Both the position numbers and the translations under genes were made by a program. DNA of 64,000 nucleotides, taken from the NCBI RefSeq assembly GCF_902686445.1, contig NC_062228.1:68118648-68182647 (forward strand), written 5' to 3'. Source of the DNA: Sciurus carolinensis. Lineage: Eukaryota > Chordata > Mammalia > Rodentia > Sciuridae. The notes under the pieces were generated by a model. That model was given only the letters and a program-made list of their open reading frames with translations. It had not been told where the DNA came from and did no database searches. Shown here one piece after another: positions 37,135-48,659 of the stretch (positions within the stretch are counted from its first letter, which is position 1; each line of letters begins with the position of its first letter).

Positions 37135-39319
37135 AGGCTTTGACTTCAGTGACAAAGTCACCATGAATGGTCATGTCCCAGTTGGATTGTATGGGAATGG
37201 CTTCAAGTCAGGTTCTATGTATTTGGGTAAAGATGCCATTGTTTTTAGCAAAAATGGAGAAACCATGAGTGTGGGCTTCTTGTCTCAGACCTACTTGGAA
37301 GTCATAAAAGCAGAACATCTTGTTGTTCCAATAGTGGCATTCAACAAGCACCACGTCAGATGATTAATTTGGCAGATTCAAAAGCCAGCCTTGCTGCAAT
37401 TCTGGAACATTCTGTTTTCTATGGAACAGAAATTACTGGCAGAACTTGATGCCATTATGGATAAGAAGGGGACAAGGATCATCATTTGGAATCTTAGAAG
37501 CTACAAAAATGCAACAGAGTTTTATTTAGAAAAGGATAAACATGATATCAGAATTCCTGAGGATTTAGATAATGCAACGGAAAAGAAAGGGTACAAGAAG
37601 TAAGAAAGAATGGACCAAATTGCCCCTGAGAGTGACTATTCCTTGAGGGCTTACTGCAGTATATTATATCTAAAGCCAAGAATGCAGATCATCTAACATG
37701 GACAGAAAGTGAAGACACAGCTAGTTTCGAAGAGTCTTGCCTACATCAAACGTGATGTTTATCGACCTAAATTGTTTACTAAAACAGTTAGAATTACTTT
37801 TGGATTCAACTGTAGAAATAAAGATCATTATGGCATAATGATGTATCACAGAAATAGACTCATCAAAGCTTATGAAAAAGTCAGATGTCAGCTAAGGGCA
37901 AACAACATGGGTGTTGGAGTAGTTGGAATTATAGAATGTAATTTCCTTAAGCCAACTCATAATAAGCAAGATTTTGACTACACTAATAAGTACAGACTTA
38001 CAATAACAGCACTAGGAGAAAAGCTGAATAATTGCTGGAATGAAATGAAAGTGACAAAAAATTCAGATTATCCTCTAAATTTGCCAGTTGAATATATACA
38101 GAAACGTCCTGATCAAACATGGGTTCAATGTGATTCCTGTCTAAAGTGGCAATAATTACCAGATGGGATAGATCAACTTCCAGAAAAATAGTTTTGCTCC
38201 AATAACCCTGACCCACAGTTCAGAACCTGTGAAGTTCCAGAGGAACCCGAGGATGAAGATTTGGTACATCCCACTTATGAAAAAACCTACAAGAAGAACA
38301 ACAAAGAAAAATTCAGAATCAAACAACCAGAAGTGATCCCACAGATTAATACTGAACTCTTTCGGACAACCCCTATTTCAAGTCAGAGCTTTTCTCATAT
38401 GAGGGAAAACATTCAAAGAGGACATCATTCAGAAGTGACAAATTCCTATCCAACAAGACCTATAAATAATCATCGGGTTTCACCCCAGTCTGAGAGCAAC
38501 AGCCTAAAACGGAGACTTTCTACTCATTCCACAATTTTGAATGCAAAGAATCGGAGATTAAGTAATCAAGCATTTGAAAATTCAACTCATAAAGATGATG
38601 ATGATGATGATGAAGATGTGATTATCTTGGAAGAAAACAGTACTCCCGAACCTGCAGTAGATCATGATATTGAAGTTAAACAAGAACAGAGTCACACTGA
38701 ACAAAGTGGTGTTCACGTTGAGCTTGTGGGCAGTGCTAAATCTTGTGGCCACACTAGTTCAGCAAGCACTGTATCACCCAGGTGTGATCAGGGCACTACT
38801 GCAGCCACCCAGACAGAAGCACCAAATGTAGTTGTTAAAAAGGAAGAAATGATCAAACATGAGATAGATGTAAGAAATGATATAGCAATACTGCCCTCCT
38901 GTGTAGATGCTGAAGGAAAGATACAGGAAGCCCAGGAAAACTTTGCTAAGGGTGCAGATGATGTTGGCTGCCAGTTACAAGAGCTGAGAAATGAACTACT
39001 TTTAGTCACTCAAGAAAAAGGCAATTATAAGAGACAGTGTCATATGTTTACTGACCAAATCAAAGAATTACAACAGAGAATATTAGAAATGAATGACAAA
39101 TACGTGAAGAAGGAAACTTGCCATCAGTCTACTGAAACTGATAATGTATTTTTACTTGAGAAAATTAATGGCACCTCTGAAAGTCCAGACCATGTGATAT
39201 GTCAGTATCGGCAAGATTTGGAAGAAATAGAAAGGCTGAAAAAACAGTGTAGTGCTTTGCAACATGTAAAGGCTGAATTTAGTCAGTGTTCTAATAGGGA
39301 GAGTAAAAGTGAAATGGAT

Positions 39320-39334
39320 GAAATGGCTATGCAG
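39320..39334 (+). repeat. L1 target-site duplication, left copy
   Basis: GAAATGGCTATGCAG, part of the MORC3 coding sequence, is repeated exactly at 46302-46316 on the far side of the L1. An exact 15-bp duplication marks a standard target-primed insertion. Confidence 0.95.
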
Positions 39335-39375
39335 CGGGGGCGGGCCAAGATGGCGGACTAGAGGGCGGCTGCATT
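39335..39375 (+). promoter_or_regulatory. L1 5' promoter start with YY1-type site
   Basis: CCAAGATGGCGGACTAGAGG at 39345-39364 matches the core ATGGCGG of YY1 sites. In well-studied L1s the same site at the element's first bases directs accurate start of transcription. The minus-strand L1 at 23.0 kb keeps a diverged version (CCAAGATGGTGGACTACAGG). Confidence 0.75.
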
Positions 39376-39599
39376 TCACGCTGCTCCAGGACGCAAGATT
39401 CAAAAGAGGAGATAGTGAGAGACTTGGGACCAACTCAAAGCTGCTGGGTGAGTCTCTCCTGTTGGGGAGGCGTCCCGGATGGGGCGGTAGCCCCGGAACG
39501 CAGGGAATTTGTGAAGTGGAGTTGCTCGGCCAGATGCCCCTCCCCCCACTGAAGCGGTAAACACGGACAACTGGGATCATCGTAGAGGAGGTGGCTCAG

Positions 39600-40440
39600 C
39601 ATAGCGCTTGGACTCGAGCAGCCGCTGGGGCTCCGGGTGGCTGCCTGGGGAGGAGCTGCGTGGCGAGCTGTTTGGACCCAGAGTGACCGCTTCCGAACAC
39701 CTGGGGATTCCCCAGAGGAGGAGGAGAGGCCCGGCGGGTCGCTTGGGTCTAGGAGTGACTGCATCAGAGCCACGGGCGGTTGCCAGAGGAGGAGCTGCGT
39801 GGTGAGCTGTTTGAACTCAGAGTGGGCACTCCTGAGCGCCGGGGGACTGCCCGGAGGAAGAGGAGGAGCGCGGCGGGACGCTTGGTCTGGGAGTGACTGC
39901 ATCAGAACCACAGGCGGTTGCCAGAAGAGGAGCTGCGTGGTAAACTGTTTGAACCCAGAGCGAGCGCTCCTGAGTGCCGGGAGGTTGCCCGGAGGAGGAG
40001 GAGGAGCGCGGCGTGTTGCTTGACCTGGGAGTGGCTGCATCAGAGCTGCAGGCGGTTGCCAAAGGAGGAGCTGCATGACGAGCTGTTTGAACTCGGAGCA
40101 GCTGCTCCAGAACACTGGTGGCCTGCCTGGAGGAGGAGAGCGGTGGGACGCTTAGCCTGGGAGTGACTGTATCAGAACCACAGGCGGTTGCCAGAGGAGG
40201 AGGCAAGTGGTGAGTTGACTGGACTAAAAGCAACCGCTCCTGAACACCGGTGGCCTGCCTGGAGGAGGAGCGTGGTGAGTCACCTGGTCTCGGAGCCACC
40301 GTTCCTGAACACCTGGGGGGCGACCCCAAGGAGGAGGAGGAGGAACAGGGCGGGTCACTTGGACTTGGAGTGACTGCCTAGGGCTACGGGTGGTTGGCGG
40401 GAGGAGGAGACCCGAAGTGAGTTGTTTGGATTCCTAGTGA
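39600..40440 (+). repeat. L1 5'UTR tandem monomers, ~138 bp
   Basis: The landmark GGAGTGACTGCATCAGA(A/G)CC recurs at 39752, 39890, 40028 and 40159, with a more diverged copy near 40366. The spacing is 138, 138 and 131 bp for the first steps. Each unit also carries GGCGGTTGCCAGAGGAGGAG and a GAGCTGTTTGAAC-type step. Tandem monomers in an L1 5' UTR act as promoter units in mouse; the same role here is inferred. High GC and CpG content fits a promoter. Confidence 0.8.
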
Positions 40441-41174
40441 CTGTGTCGGAAACCGGGCAGCTGTCCGGAGGAGGAGGTGTGTGGCGGGTCTCTGTGTCTC
40501 CGAGCTATTGTACGGGGCTCCAGGTGGTGGCTCAGGGGAGGGGCTGCATAGCCAGGCGATTGGTGCAGAGCAGGGTCCCAGGAGCTAGGTGGCTTCTTGC
40601 TGGAAGAGCCGCACAGAGACACGCCTAGGGGCGGAGCGAAGTTTCCAGGGCTGCAGGCAGATTCTCTGGGAGAGGCAGCCTAAGGAGACTCGCCTGCGAA
40701 GGGTGAGGCTCCCAGGCCCAGGACGTAGGTCCGGGCCCCTGGGATCATTGCAGAAGAAGACAGCCTAGCCCAGGAGGTAGTTGTAGATTGAGGGGAACCT
40801 CTAGGAGGGCAACTGACTAGCGAGACATCCCCACCGAGTGACTCTTCCCGGCCGGGGGAGGTTTTCCCACAGGGACGGTAAAGCCAGAGACATAGGCACA
40901 AACAGGCCTTGCCTCAGCCCACAGTCTACTTCCCCATTGGATGACCATTGGTCAACAAGTGGAGGCACCTCCGCCCACTAGCAGGGAATATACGCCACCT
41001 GAGGGTTACCACACCTAGAGAGGCAGCTTCTTCGTGGAGCTCTGCATTATCAACCTCCTCCAAGACTTCAGGCTACTGAAGGATAAGAGGGGATATACTA
41101 GCAATCTTCAGGGACATTATAAGTTGATAGAGGAAATCTGCAATATCTTAATGACCCACTGATCCCTGAACAAT

Positions 41175-42188
41175 ATGAGAAAACAAGGGAAGAAAATGCC
41201 CCAAACAAATCTAGATGTTACATCAATAAAATCCAACGACAGCATGGCAGAAGAAATGACAGAAAGGGAGTTCAGAATGTACATAATTAAAATGATTAGG
41301 GAAGCAAACGATGAGATGAAAGAGCAAATGCAGGCATTGAACGATCACACCAATCGACAGTTAACAGAGCAAATTCAGGAAGCAAAAGATCATTTCAATA
41401 AAGAGTTAGAGATATTGAAAAAAATCCAAACAGAAATCCTTGAAATGAAGGAAACAATAAACCAAATTAAGAACTCCATAGAAAGCATAACCAATAGGAT
41501 AGAACAGCTGGAAGACAGAACTTCAGATATTGAAGACAAAATATTTAACCTCGAAAACAAAGTTGAACAAACAGAGAAGATGGTGAGAAATCATGAACAG
41601 AATCTCCAAGAAATATGGGATATCATGAAAAGGCCAAATTTGAGAATTATTGGGATTGAGGAAGGTTTAGAGAAGCAAACCAAAGGAATGAACAATCTAT
41701 TTGAAGAAATAATATCAGAAAATTTCCCAAATCTGAAGAATGAAATGGAAAATCAAGTCCAAGAGGCTTATAGGACTCCAAATACACAAAATTACAACAG
41801 ACCCACACCAAGGCACATTATAATGAAAATACCTAACATACAAAATAAAGACAGAATTTTAAAGGCTGTGAGAGAAAAGAACCAAATTACATTCAGGGGG
41901 AAGCCAATATGGATATCAGCAGATTTTTCAATCCAGACCCAAAAAGCTAGAAGGGCCTGGAACAACATTTTTCAAGCTCTGAAAGAAAATGGATGCCAAC
42001 CAAGAATCTTATACCCAGCAAAACTTACCTTCAAATTTGACGATGAAATAAGATCATTCCACGATAAACAAAAGCTAAAAGAATTTACAAAAAGAAAGCC
42101 AGCATTACAGAACATTCTCAGCAAAATATTTCATGAGGAAGAGACAAAAAACAAAGAAGCAAATCAGCAAAGGGAGGAATTATCCTAA
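41175..42188 (+). CDS. L1 ORF1 protein, intact
   Basis: 337 codons from ATG to TAA with no damage, near the usual ORF1p length. ORF1p is a trimeric RNA-binding chaperone that coats L1 RNA in cytoplasmic particles. Residues of about 40-150 form a long heptad coiled coil (for example LEILKKIQTEILEMKETINQ and IEQLEDRTSDIEDKIFNLEN). An RRM-type domain follows from about residue 153 (RPNLRIIGIEEG), then a basic C-terminal domain with RRAWNNIFQALKENGCQPRI. ORF2 starts about 58 bp downstream, the usual L1 two-gene layout. Being open, it could encode protein if transcribed, although its host element is defective. Confidence 0.92.
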   Translation: MRKQGKKMPQTNLDVTSIKSNDSMAEEMTEREFRMYIIKMIREANDEMKEQMQALNDHTNRQLTEQIQEAKDHFNKELEILKKIQTEILEMKETINQIKNSIESITNRIEQLEDRTSDIEDKIFNLENKVEQTEKMVRNHEQNLQEIWDIMKRPNLRIIGIEEGLEKQTKGMNNLFEEIISENFPNLKNEMENQVQEAYRTPNTQNYNRPTPRHIIMKIPNIQNKDRILKAVREKNQITFRGKPIWISADFSIQTQKARRAWNNIFQALKENGCQPRILYPAKLTFKFDDEIRSFHDKQKLKEFTKRKPALQNILSKIFHEEETKNKEANQQREELS

Positions 42189-42246
42189 AGGAACTGTCAA
42201 ATAAAGGAGGAACCAAGATGTGTCAAAAATTTTAAATATGAACCAA

Positions 42247-45200
42247 ATGACTGGGAATACAAATCATATCTCAATAATAACCCTGAATGATAATGGCCTG
42301 AATTCATCAATCAAAAGACACAGACTGGCAGATTGGATTAAAAAGAAAAATCCAACAATATGCTGCCTGCAAGAGACTCATCTCATAGAAAGAGACACCC
42401 ATAGAATAAAGGTGAAAGGATGGGGAAAAACATACCATGCACATGGACACAGCAAAAAAGCTGGAGTATCCATCCTCATCTCAGATAATGTGGACTTCAA
42501 ACCAAAACTAGTCAGAAGGGATAAAGAAGGACATTACATGCTGCTTAAGGGAAGCATAAATCAGCAAGACATAACAATCATAAATATCTATGCCCCGAAC
42601 ATTGGCTCATCCACGTACGTCAAACAAATCCTTCTCAATTCCAGAAATCAAATAGACCACAACACAATAATACTAGGCGATTTTAACACACCTCTCTCAC
42701 CACTGGATAGATCGTCCAAACAAAAATTGAATAAAGAAACTATAGATCTCAACAACACAATCAGCAATTTAGACTTAACGGACATATATAGAATATACCA
42801 TCCAACAAAGAATGAATACACTTTCTTCTCAGCAGTACATGGATCCTTCTCTAAAATAGACCATATTTTATGCCACAAAGCTACTGTTAGTAAATACAAG
42901 AAGATAGAGATACTACCTTGTACTCTATCAGATCATAATGGATTGAAATTAGAAATAAATGACAGAATAAAAAACAGAAACTTCTCCAATACCTGGAGAC
43001 TAAATAATACACTATTATATGATGAATTGATAACAGAAGACATCAGGAGGGAAATAAAAAAATTCTTAGAAGTAAACGAGAACAAAGACACATCATATCA
43101 AAATCTCTGGGACACTATGAAAGCAGTACTTAGAGGAAGATTTATTTCATGGGGTGCATTCAAAAAAAGAAGTAGAAATCAACAAATAAACGACTTAACA
43201 CTACAGCTCAAAGCACTAGAAAAAGAAGAGCAGACCAATACCAAAAGTAGTAGAAGACAGGAAATAGTGAAAATCAGAGCCGAAATCAACGAAATCGAAA
43301 CAAAAGAAACAATCGGAAAAATTAACAAAATAAATAGTTGGTTCTTTGAAAAAATAAATAAAATTGATAAACCCTTAGCCACACTAACAAAGAGAAAGAG
43401 GGAGAAAACTCAAATTACTAAAATTCGGAATGAACAGGGAAACATCACAACAGACACGAGTGAAATACAAAACATAATTAGAAGCTATTTCGAAAATCTA
43501 TACTCCAACAAAACAGAAAACCTCGAAGATATCAACAAATTTCTAGAGACATATGAACTACCTAAACTGAACGAGGAGGACATACACAACTTAAATAAAC
43601 CAATTTCAAGCAATGAAATAGAAGAGGTCATCAAAAGCCTACCAACAAAGAAAAGTCCAGGACCAGATGGGTTCTCAGCCGAGTTCTACAAAACCTTTAA
43701 AGAAGAGCTCATTCCAATACTCCTCAAACTATTCCATGAAATAGAAGAGGAGGGAACCCTACCAAACTCGTTCTATGAAGCCAATATCACCCTGATACCT
43801 AAACCAGACAGAGACACATCGAGGAAAGAAAATTTCAGACCAATATACTTAATGAACATCGACGCAAAAATTCTCAACAAAATTTTAGCAAATCGCATAC
43901 AAATATGTATTAAAAAGATAGTGCACCACGATCAACTGGGTTTTATCCCAGGGATGCAAGGTTGGTTCAACATTCGGAAATCAATAAATGTCATTCACCA
44001 TATCAACAGACTTAAAGTTAAGAATCACATGATTATTTCAATAGATGCAGAAAAAGCATTTGATAAAATACAGCATTCCTTCATGCTCAAAACACTAGAA
44101 AAAATTGGGGTAGTGGGAACATTCCTAAACATTATAAAGGCCATCTACGCTAAGCCCATGGCTAATATCATTCTAAATGGTGAAAAACTGAAAGCATTCC
44201 CCCTAAAAACTGGAACAAGGCAGGGATGCCCTCTTTCACCGCTTCTATTCAACATCATCCTTGAGACTCTAGCCAGAGCAATCAGACAAACCAAAGAAAT
44301 TAAAGGGATATGAATAGGAAAAGAAGAACTCAAACTATCCCTGTTCGCTGATGACATGATTATATATTTAGAGGAACCTGGAAATTCCACCAGAAAACTT
44401 TTAGAACTCATAAGTGAATTCAGTAAAGTAGCAGGTTACAAGATCAATGCTCATAAATCCAATGCATTTTTATACATAAGTGATGAATCTTCAGAAAGAG
44501 AAATTAGGAAAACTACCCCATTCACAATAGCATCGAAAAAAATAAAATAATTGGGAATCAATCTCACAAAAGAGGTGAAAGACCTCTACAATGAGAACTA
44601 CAGAACACTAAAGAAAGAAATTCAAGAAAACCTTAGAAGATGGAAAGATCTCCCATGTTCCTGGATAGGCAGAATTAATATCGTCAAAATGGCTATACTA
44701 CCTAAAGTGCTATACAGATTCAATGCAATTCCAATTAAAATCCCAATGATGTACCTTGCAGAAATAGAGCAAGCAATTATGAAATTCATCTGGAAGAATA
44801 AAAAACCTAGAATAGCTAAAGCAATCCTCAGTAGCAAGAGCGAAGCAGGGGGTATTGCAATACCAGATCTTCAACTCTACTACAAAGCAATAGTAACAAA
44901 AACGGCATGGTATTGGTACCAAAATAGACAGGTAGATCAATGGTACAGAATAGAGGACATGGACACAAACCCAAATAAATACAATTTTCTCATACTAGAC
45001 AAAGGTTCCAACAATATGCAATGGAGAAAAGATAGTCTCTTCAACAAATGGTGCTGGGAAAACTGGAAAACTATATGCAATAGAATGAAATTAAACCCCT
45101 ATCTCTCACCCTACACAAAACTCAACTCAAAATGGATCAAGGACCTCGGAATCAGACCAGAGACCCTGCATCTTATAGAAGAAAAAGTAGGTCCAAATCT

Positions 45201-46070
45201 TCAACTTGTTGGCTTAGGATCAGATTTCCTTAACAGGACTCCCATAGCACAAGAAATAAAAGCAAGAATCAACAACTGGGATAGATTCAAACTAAAAATC
45301 TTTCTCTCAGCAAAGGAAACTATCAGAAATGTGAAGAGAGAGCCTACAGAGTGGGAGAATATCTTTGCCAACCATACCTCAGATAGAGCGCTAATTTCCA
45401 GAATCTATAAAGAACTCAAAAAACTCTACACGAAGAATACAAATAATCCAATCAACAAATGGGCTAAAGAAATGAACAGACACTTCACAGAAGAAGATGT
45501 ACAAGTAATCACCAGATATATGAAAAAATGTTCAACATCCTAGTAATAAGGGAAATGCAAATCAAAACTACCCTAAGATTTCATCTCACCCCAATTAGAA
45601 TGGCGATTATCAAGAATACAAGCAACAATAGGTGTTGGCGAGGATGTGGTGAAAAAGGAACACTCATACATTGCTGGTGGGGTTGCAAATTAGTGCAGCC
45701 ATTCTGGAAAGCAGTGTGGAGATTCCTCAGAAAGCTTGGAATGGAAACACCATTTGACCCAGCTATCCCACTCCTTGGCCTATACCCAAAGGACTTAAAA
45801 TCAGCATACTACAGAGATACAGCCACATCAATGTTCATTGCTGCTCAATTCACCATAGCCAGATTGTGGAACCAACCTAGATGCCCTTCAGTTGATGAAT
45901 GGATAAAGAAACTGTGGCATATTTATACAATGGAATATTACTCCGCAATGAAGAATGATAAAATTATGGCATTTGTAGGCAAATGGTTGAAATTGGAGAA
46001 TATCATGCTAAGTGAGATAAGCCAATCTCAAAAAACTAAAGGACGAATGATCTCGCTGATAAGCGGATGA
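42247..46070 (+). pseudogene. L1 ORF2 protein, two stops and one frameshift
   Basis: ORF2p is the endonuclease and reverse transcriptase of L1. The start chosen is the ATG giving [17 protein letters not shown] at 42238 is an alternative. The endonuclease shows [17 protein letters not shown] and TLSDHNG. Reverse-transcriptase signatures include [35 protein letters not shown] and FADD at 44344-44355. The C-terminal cysteine region has [18 protein letters not shown]. Damage: TGA at 44311-44313, eleven codons before FADD; TAA at 44548-44550 where a tyrosine codon is expected; and a small deletion near 45540 (CATCCTAG, against CATCTCTAG in the L1 at 50.07 kb) that shifts frame. The endonuclease and N-terminal reverse-transcriptase part (about 688 codons) is intact. 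Confidence 0.93.
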
Positions 46071-46089
46071 GGACATATAATGGGGGGTG

Positions 46090-46235
46090 GGACGGGCTAG
46101 CATTAGGTTTAGGGTTAGGTTTAGAGTTAGGCTAAGGAGAGTGGTAAGAATGAAGGAAAGAAGGACTGTGTAGAGGGAAAAGAGGGGTGGGAGGGGTGGG
46201 AGGGGTGGGAGGGGTGGGGGGGAGGGGAAAAATAA
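46090..46235 (+). repeat. L1 3'UTR telomere-like and G-rich tracts
   Basis: TTAGGTTTAGGGTTAGGTTT at about 46103 is followed at 46181-46228 by four or more GGGAGGGGTG units. Several runs of three or more G at short spacing could fold as a G-quadruplex; this is inferred from sequence pattern. G-rich polypurine tracts are a known feature of mammalian L1 3' UTRs. Confidence 0.7.
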
Positions 46236-46301
46236 AATAAACATCATTACCCTATGTAAACGTAAAAAAATAAAAAAAATAAATAAATAAATAAAAAAAA
46301 A

Positions 46302-46316
46302 GAAATGGCTATGCAG
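46302..46316 (+). repeat. L1 target-site duplication, right copy
   Basis: GAAATGGCTATGCAG, identical to 39320-39334, follows the A-rich tail. The MORC3 reading frame resumes in it. Confidence 0.95.
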
Positions 46317-48064
46317 CTTGACAGTGTGTTTAGACAACTGGACAAATGCAGTTTTGAGAGGGACCAGTACAAAAGTGAGGTTGAATTATTAGAAATGGAA
46401 AAATCACAGATTCGTTCTCAGTGTGAAGAACTCAAACTGAAATGGTTAAAATCTGCAAGTCCTGTGAGAGGAACAGATGTTTCAACTTCAAGTAATATTG
46501 AGGAGTCTGTAAATTACACAGATGGGGAAAGCCTCAAACTTCGATCTCTTCAAGTTAATGTAGGACAGCTGCTGGCCATGATTGTACCTGATCTTGATCT
46601 TCAGCAAGTGAATTATGATGTTGATGTAGTTGATGAGATTTTAGGGCAAGCTGTTGAACAAATGAGTGAAATCAGTAGTACTTAAAGTATGTATCATGAA
46701 TTAATAAAATACTTGCTCAGTTCTTTGGATTGTATGGCTTTCAAAATATAAACATTTTCATTCTATAATTTCAATAGGTAACAGACTGAAGAACCATTAT
46801 TATACTGTATTCTATGCATTGAATATTCAATATTCAATTCTATGCACACAATATCTGTGTGGCCACAGATATTGTGGGCACAGTTCCATCTTTTGAAATA
46901 CCTGTGAATTATTGGTATTGAGCAGCTGAGTAGCTAACTTATGACTTTGTGTTGAATGTAAATATTTGAATGTAAATATTAGGCCCATACATATTTTTTT
47001 ATTCTCCTAAAATATGTGATTTTCACCAACAGCTTTTCAGTTTGACCCCAAGCTTTGTGCAATTTTTTCTGGTTGCCAAACATGTATTTTTCTTGGAATT
47101 GAGGGCTGTACCATGGTATAAATGAAAATGCTACTACCTTTGATTTTCTTATAAAGGAGTTTAAATAATTTTTAAATAATGTAAATGCACTCCTGATTAC
47201 AATCTGGTTACAAGGGAATGAATATTAGTGTTTCTTTTCTATAAATTCCTATCTCCTGACACATTATTCATGAAAATGTGATGAGCAAAAACTGACTCCC
47301 TCTGTCAGGGTTTTTCTTGTGTTGAGATTGCCAATCATGATTAAAAACAAAGTGTTTTTATAGAACAAAAAACAACCTTTAGTATAAAGTATTGAAAATA
47401 TTAAATAACCACCAAGTTTACTTTTGAAGTCCACTTTCAGCTGTGTAGTCAGTATGGAGTGGGCACAATTATTATTTAATATTTCTTTTTGTGAAATTTC
47501 CTATACAGCCTTTTGTAAGATTATTGCAGGTTAATATGAGTTGAGGAAGACAATCTTTCTCGACAATTCTGCAGACCTTTTATTATATTACAAATCTAAG
47601 TGTTTTGTATCCTGGAGTTAAGGACAAACTTCCCTAGGATTATAGTATTACATGCCATAAAATATGCTTTATTGGTTCCATGTTTTGGGCAATCTTAAAG
47701 AGATGGCTTTTTATTAAGTGCATATCTATGTACATATAATAAAAAATCATATTTTCAACAATTAAGATAGGCATTATTTTTTCCAAAGTATCATTACTAT
47801 TTATTTTTACTTTTGTTTCTGAAAATTCAATACATATTCATTTTGTATGTATGCTTAATTACATGTATCTCATATAATATTGGATTTCTATTGTATTATT
47901 TCCTTCTTTTCCTTCTGAAAAGAGCAAATAAATGAAGATTGTTTTTATTTGCTTGATAAAGTAAATGAAAGTGTATTTTTGGTATGGAACTGGTTTTCTG
48001 TCTCAATTGTAACTGCCCAAATTTTTAAAATATATTGTAATAAAATACATGATCTCTAACTCTT
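46302..48064 (+). pseudogene. MORC3: MORC3 processed pseudogene, 3' part and 3'UTR
   Basis: Coding similarity continues from the L1 duplication: [20 protein letters not shown] and [16 protein letters not shown] in the coiled coil, then the conserved C-terminal end ([28 protein letters not shown]) with a TAA at 46683-46685. One small alteration lies after CEELK ([11 protein letters not shown] replaces the expected sequence). About 1.38 kb of AT-rich 3' UTR follows, with AATAAA at 48039-48044, then a poly(A) run at 48066-48074 and the right-hand target duplication. With 36733-39334 this makes a full-length mRNA copy. Confidence 0.92.
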
Positions 48065-48075
48065 CAAAAAAAAAT

Positions 48076-48086
48076 ATAAGAAGACA
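48076..48086 (+). repeat. target-site duplication of the MORC3 retrocopy (right)
   Basis: ATAAGAAGACA matches 36722-36732. Eleven bases are certain; more may be shared but cannot be separated from the A-rich tail. Confidence 0.8.
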
Positions 48087-48655
48087 AGACCAAGGTACCC
48101 AATGGAAGGCTGAGCAACTGTTTATCAGAGAAATACACAGAGACATGGAAACTAAATGCAGGTCTTTGGTCCTGCGCAGAGAAAATGCCAAGGATGAATT
48201 GGGAGCAGTGGTTTCCAGGCATCACACACGGTTTACATAAAGATTCACACCCATATAAAAATTTCTGATTTATGATAATACTGTCATTATATAAGAACCT
48301 ACATTCTTTGGAATTGTGCACTGAGGTACTTATGGGTATACTCCCATGTTATACTCAAATTATTCAGCAAAATATTTTATGTATATACAAACTGTTGATT
48401 GTGTGCACACAGATGTTCACACATACATGTATATAGTACCTGTGTAGAGATGGAAGGGAAACGGAAAGAATAAGTAAGTGAATGAAGCAAAAGTTAAACA
48501 ATTGCTTTTCAAGTTTGCAAGTATATCCTTTTCTGTTTTGCAAATTTTCTGTAAAATTAAAATGACATCAAGAAACTAAAATACAAGAATTAGTTGATTC
48601 ATTTCACTGCTTATTAGAAAAATGAGACATATCACATGGTCATTTAAATTAGTAA
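48087..48655. other. intergenic, possible LTR trace
   Basis: No gene is recognised. GAGCAACTGTTTATCAGAGA at about 48112 vaguely resembles the antisense end of an LTR, but no second copy or boundary is visible, so I do not call an element. Confidence 0.3.
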
Positions 48656-48659
48656 AAAC

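Larger units (their letters stand above)
36733..39334 (+). pseudogene. MORC3: MORC3 processed pseudogene, 5' part
   Basis: Intronless copy of MORC3, a nuclear GHKL ATPase with a CW-type zinc finger that binds methylated histone H3 and forms nuclear bodies. About 97 bp of GC-rich 5' UTR precedes the ATG at 36830. The ATPase start ([40 protein letters not shown]) is followed by [17 protein letters not shown], the CW finger ([10 protein letters not shown]) and the linker and coiled-coil region (to about residue 800 of the parent). Damage: a 64-bp MIR-like insert at about 37071-37134, a frameshift at about 37355, further shifts near 37600-37700, a TAA at 38153 in the CW finger and a TAG at about 38190. 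From 38261 the frame is open to 39334, where an L1 interrupts it. Confidence 0.93.
39335..46301 (+). mobile_element. full-length L1 retrotransposon inside MORC3 retrocopy
   Basis: About 6.97 kb from a promoter-type 5' end (GGGCGGGCCAAGATGGCGGA, a YY1-type site) to an A-rich tail made of AAAT-type repeats. In order: GC-rich 5' UTR with tandem units (39.6-40.4 kb), intact ORF1 (41175-42188), ORF2 (42247-46070, two stops and one frameshift), and a 3' UTR with telomere-like and G-rich tracts. Flanked by an exact 15-bp duplication. Despite its completeness it cannot now make a full ORF2 protein. Confidence 0.95.
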
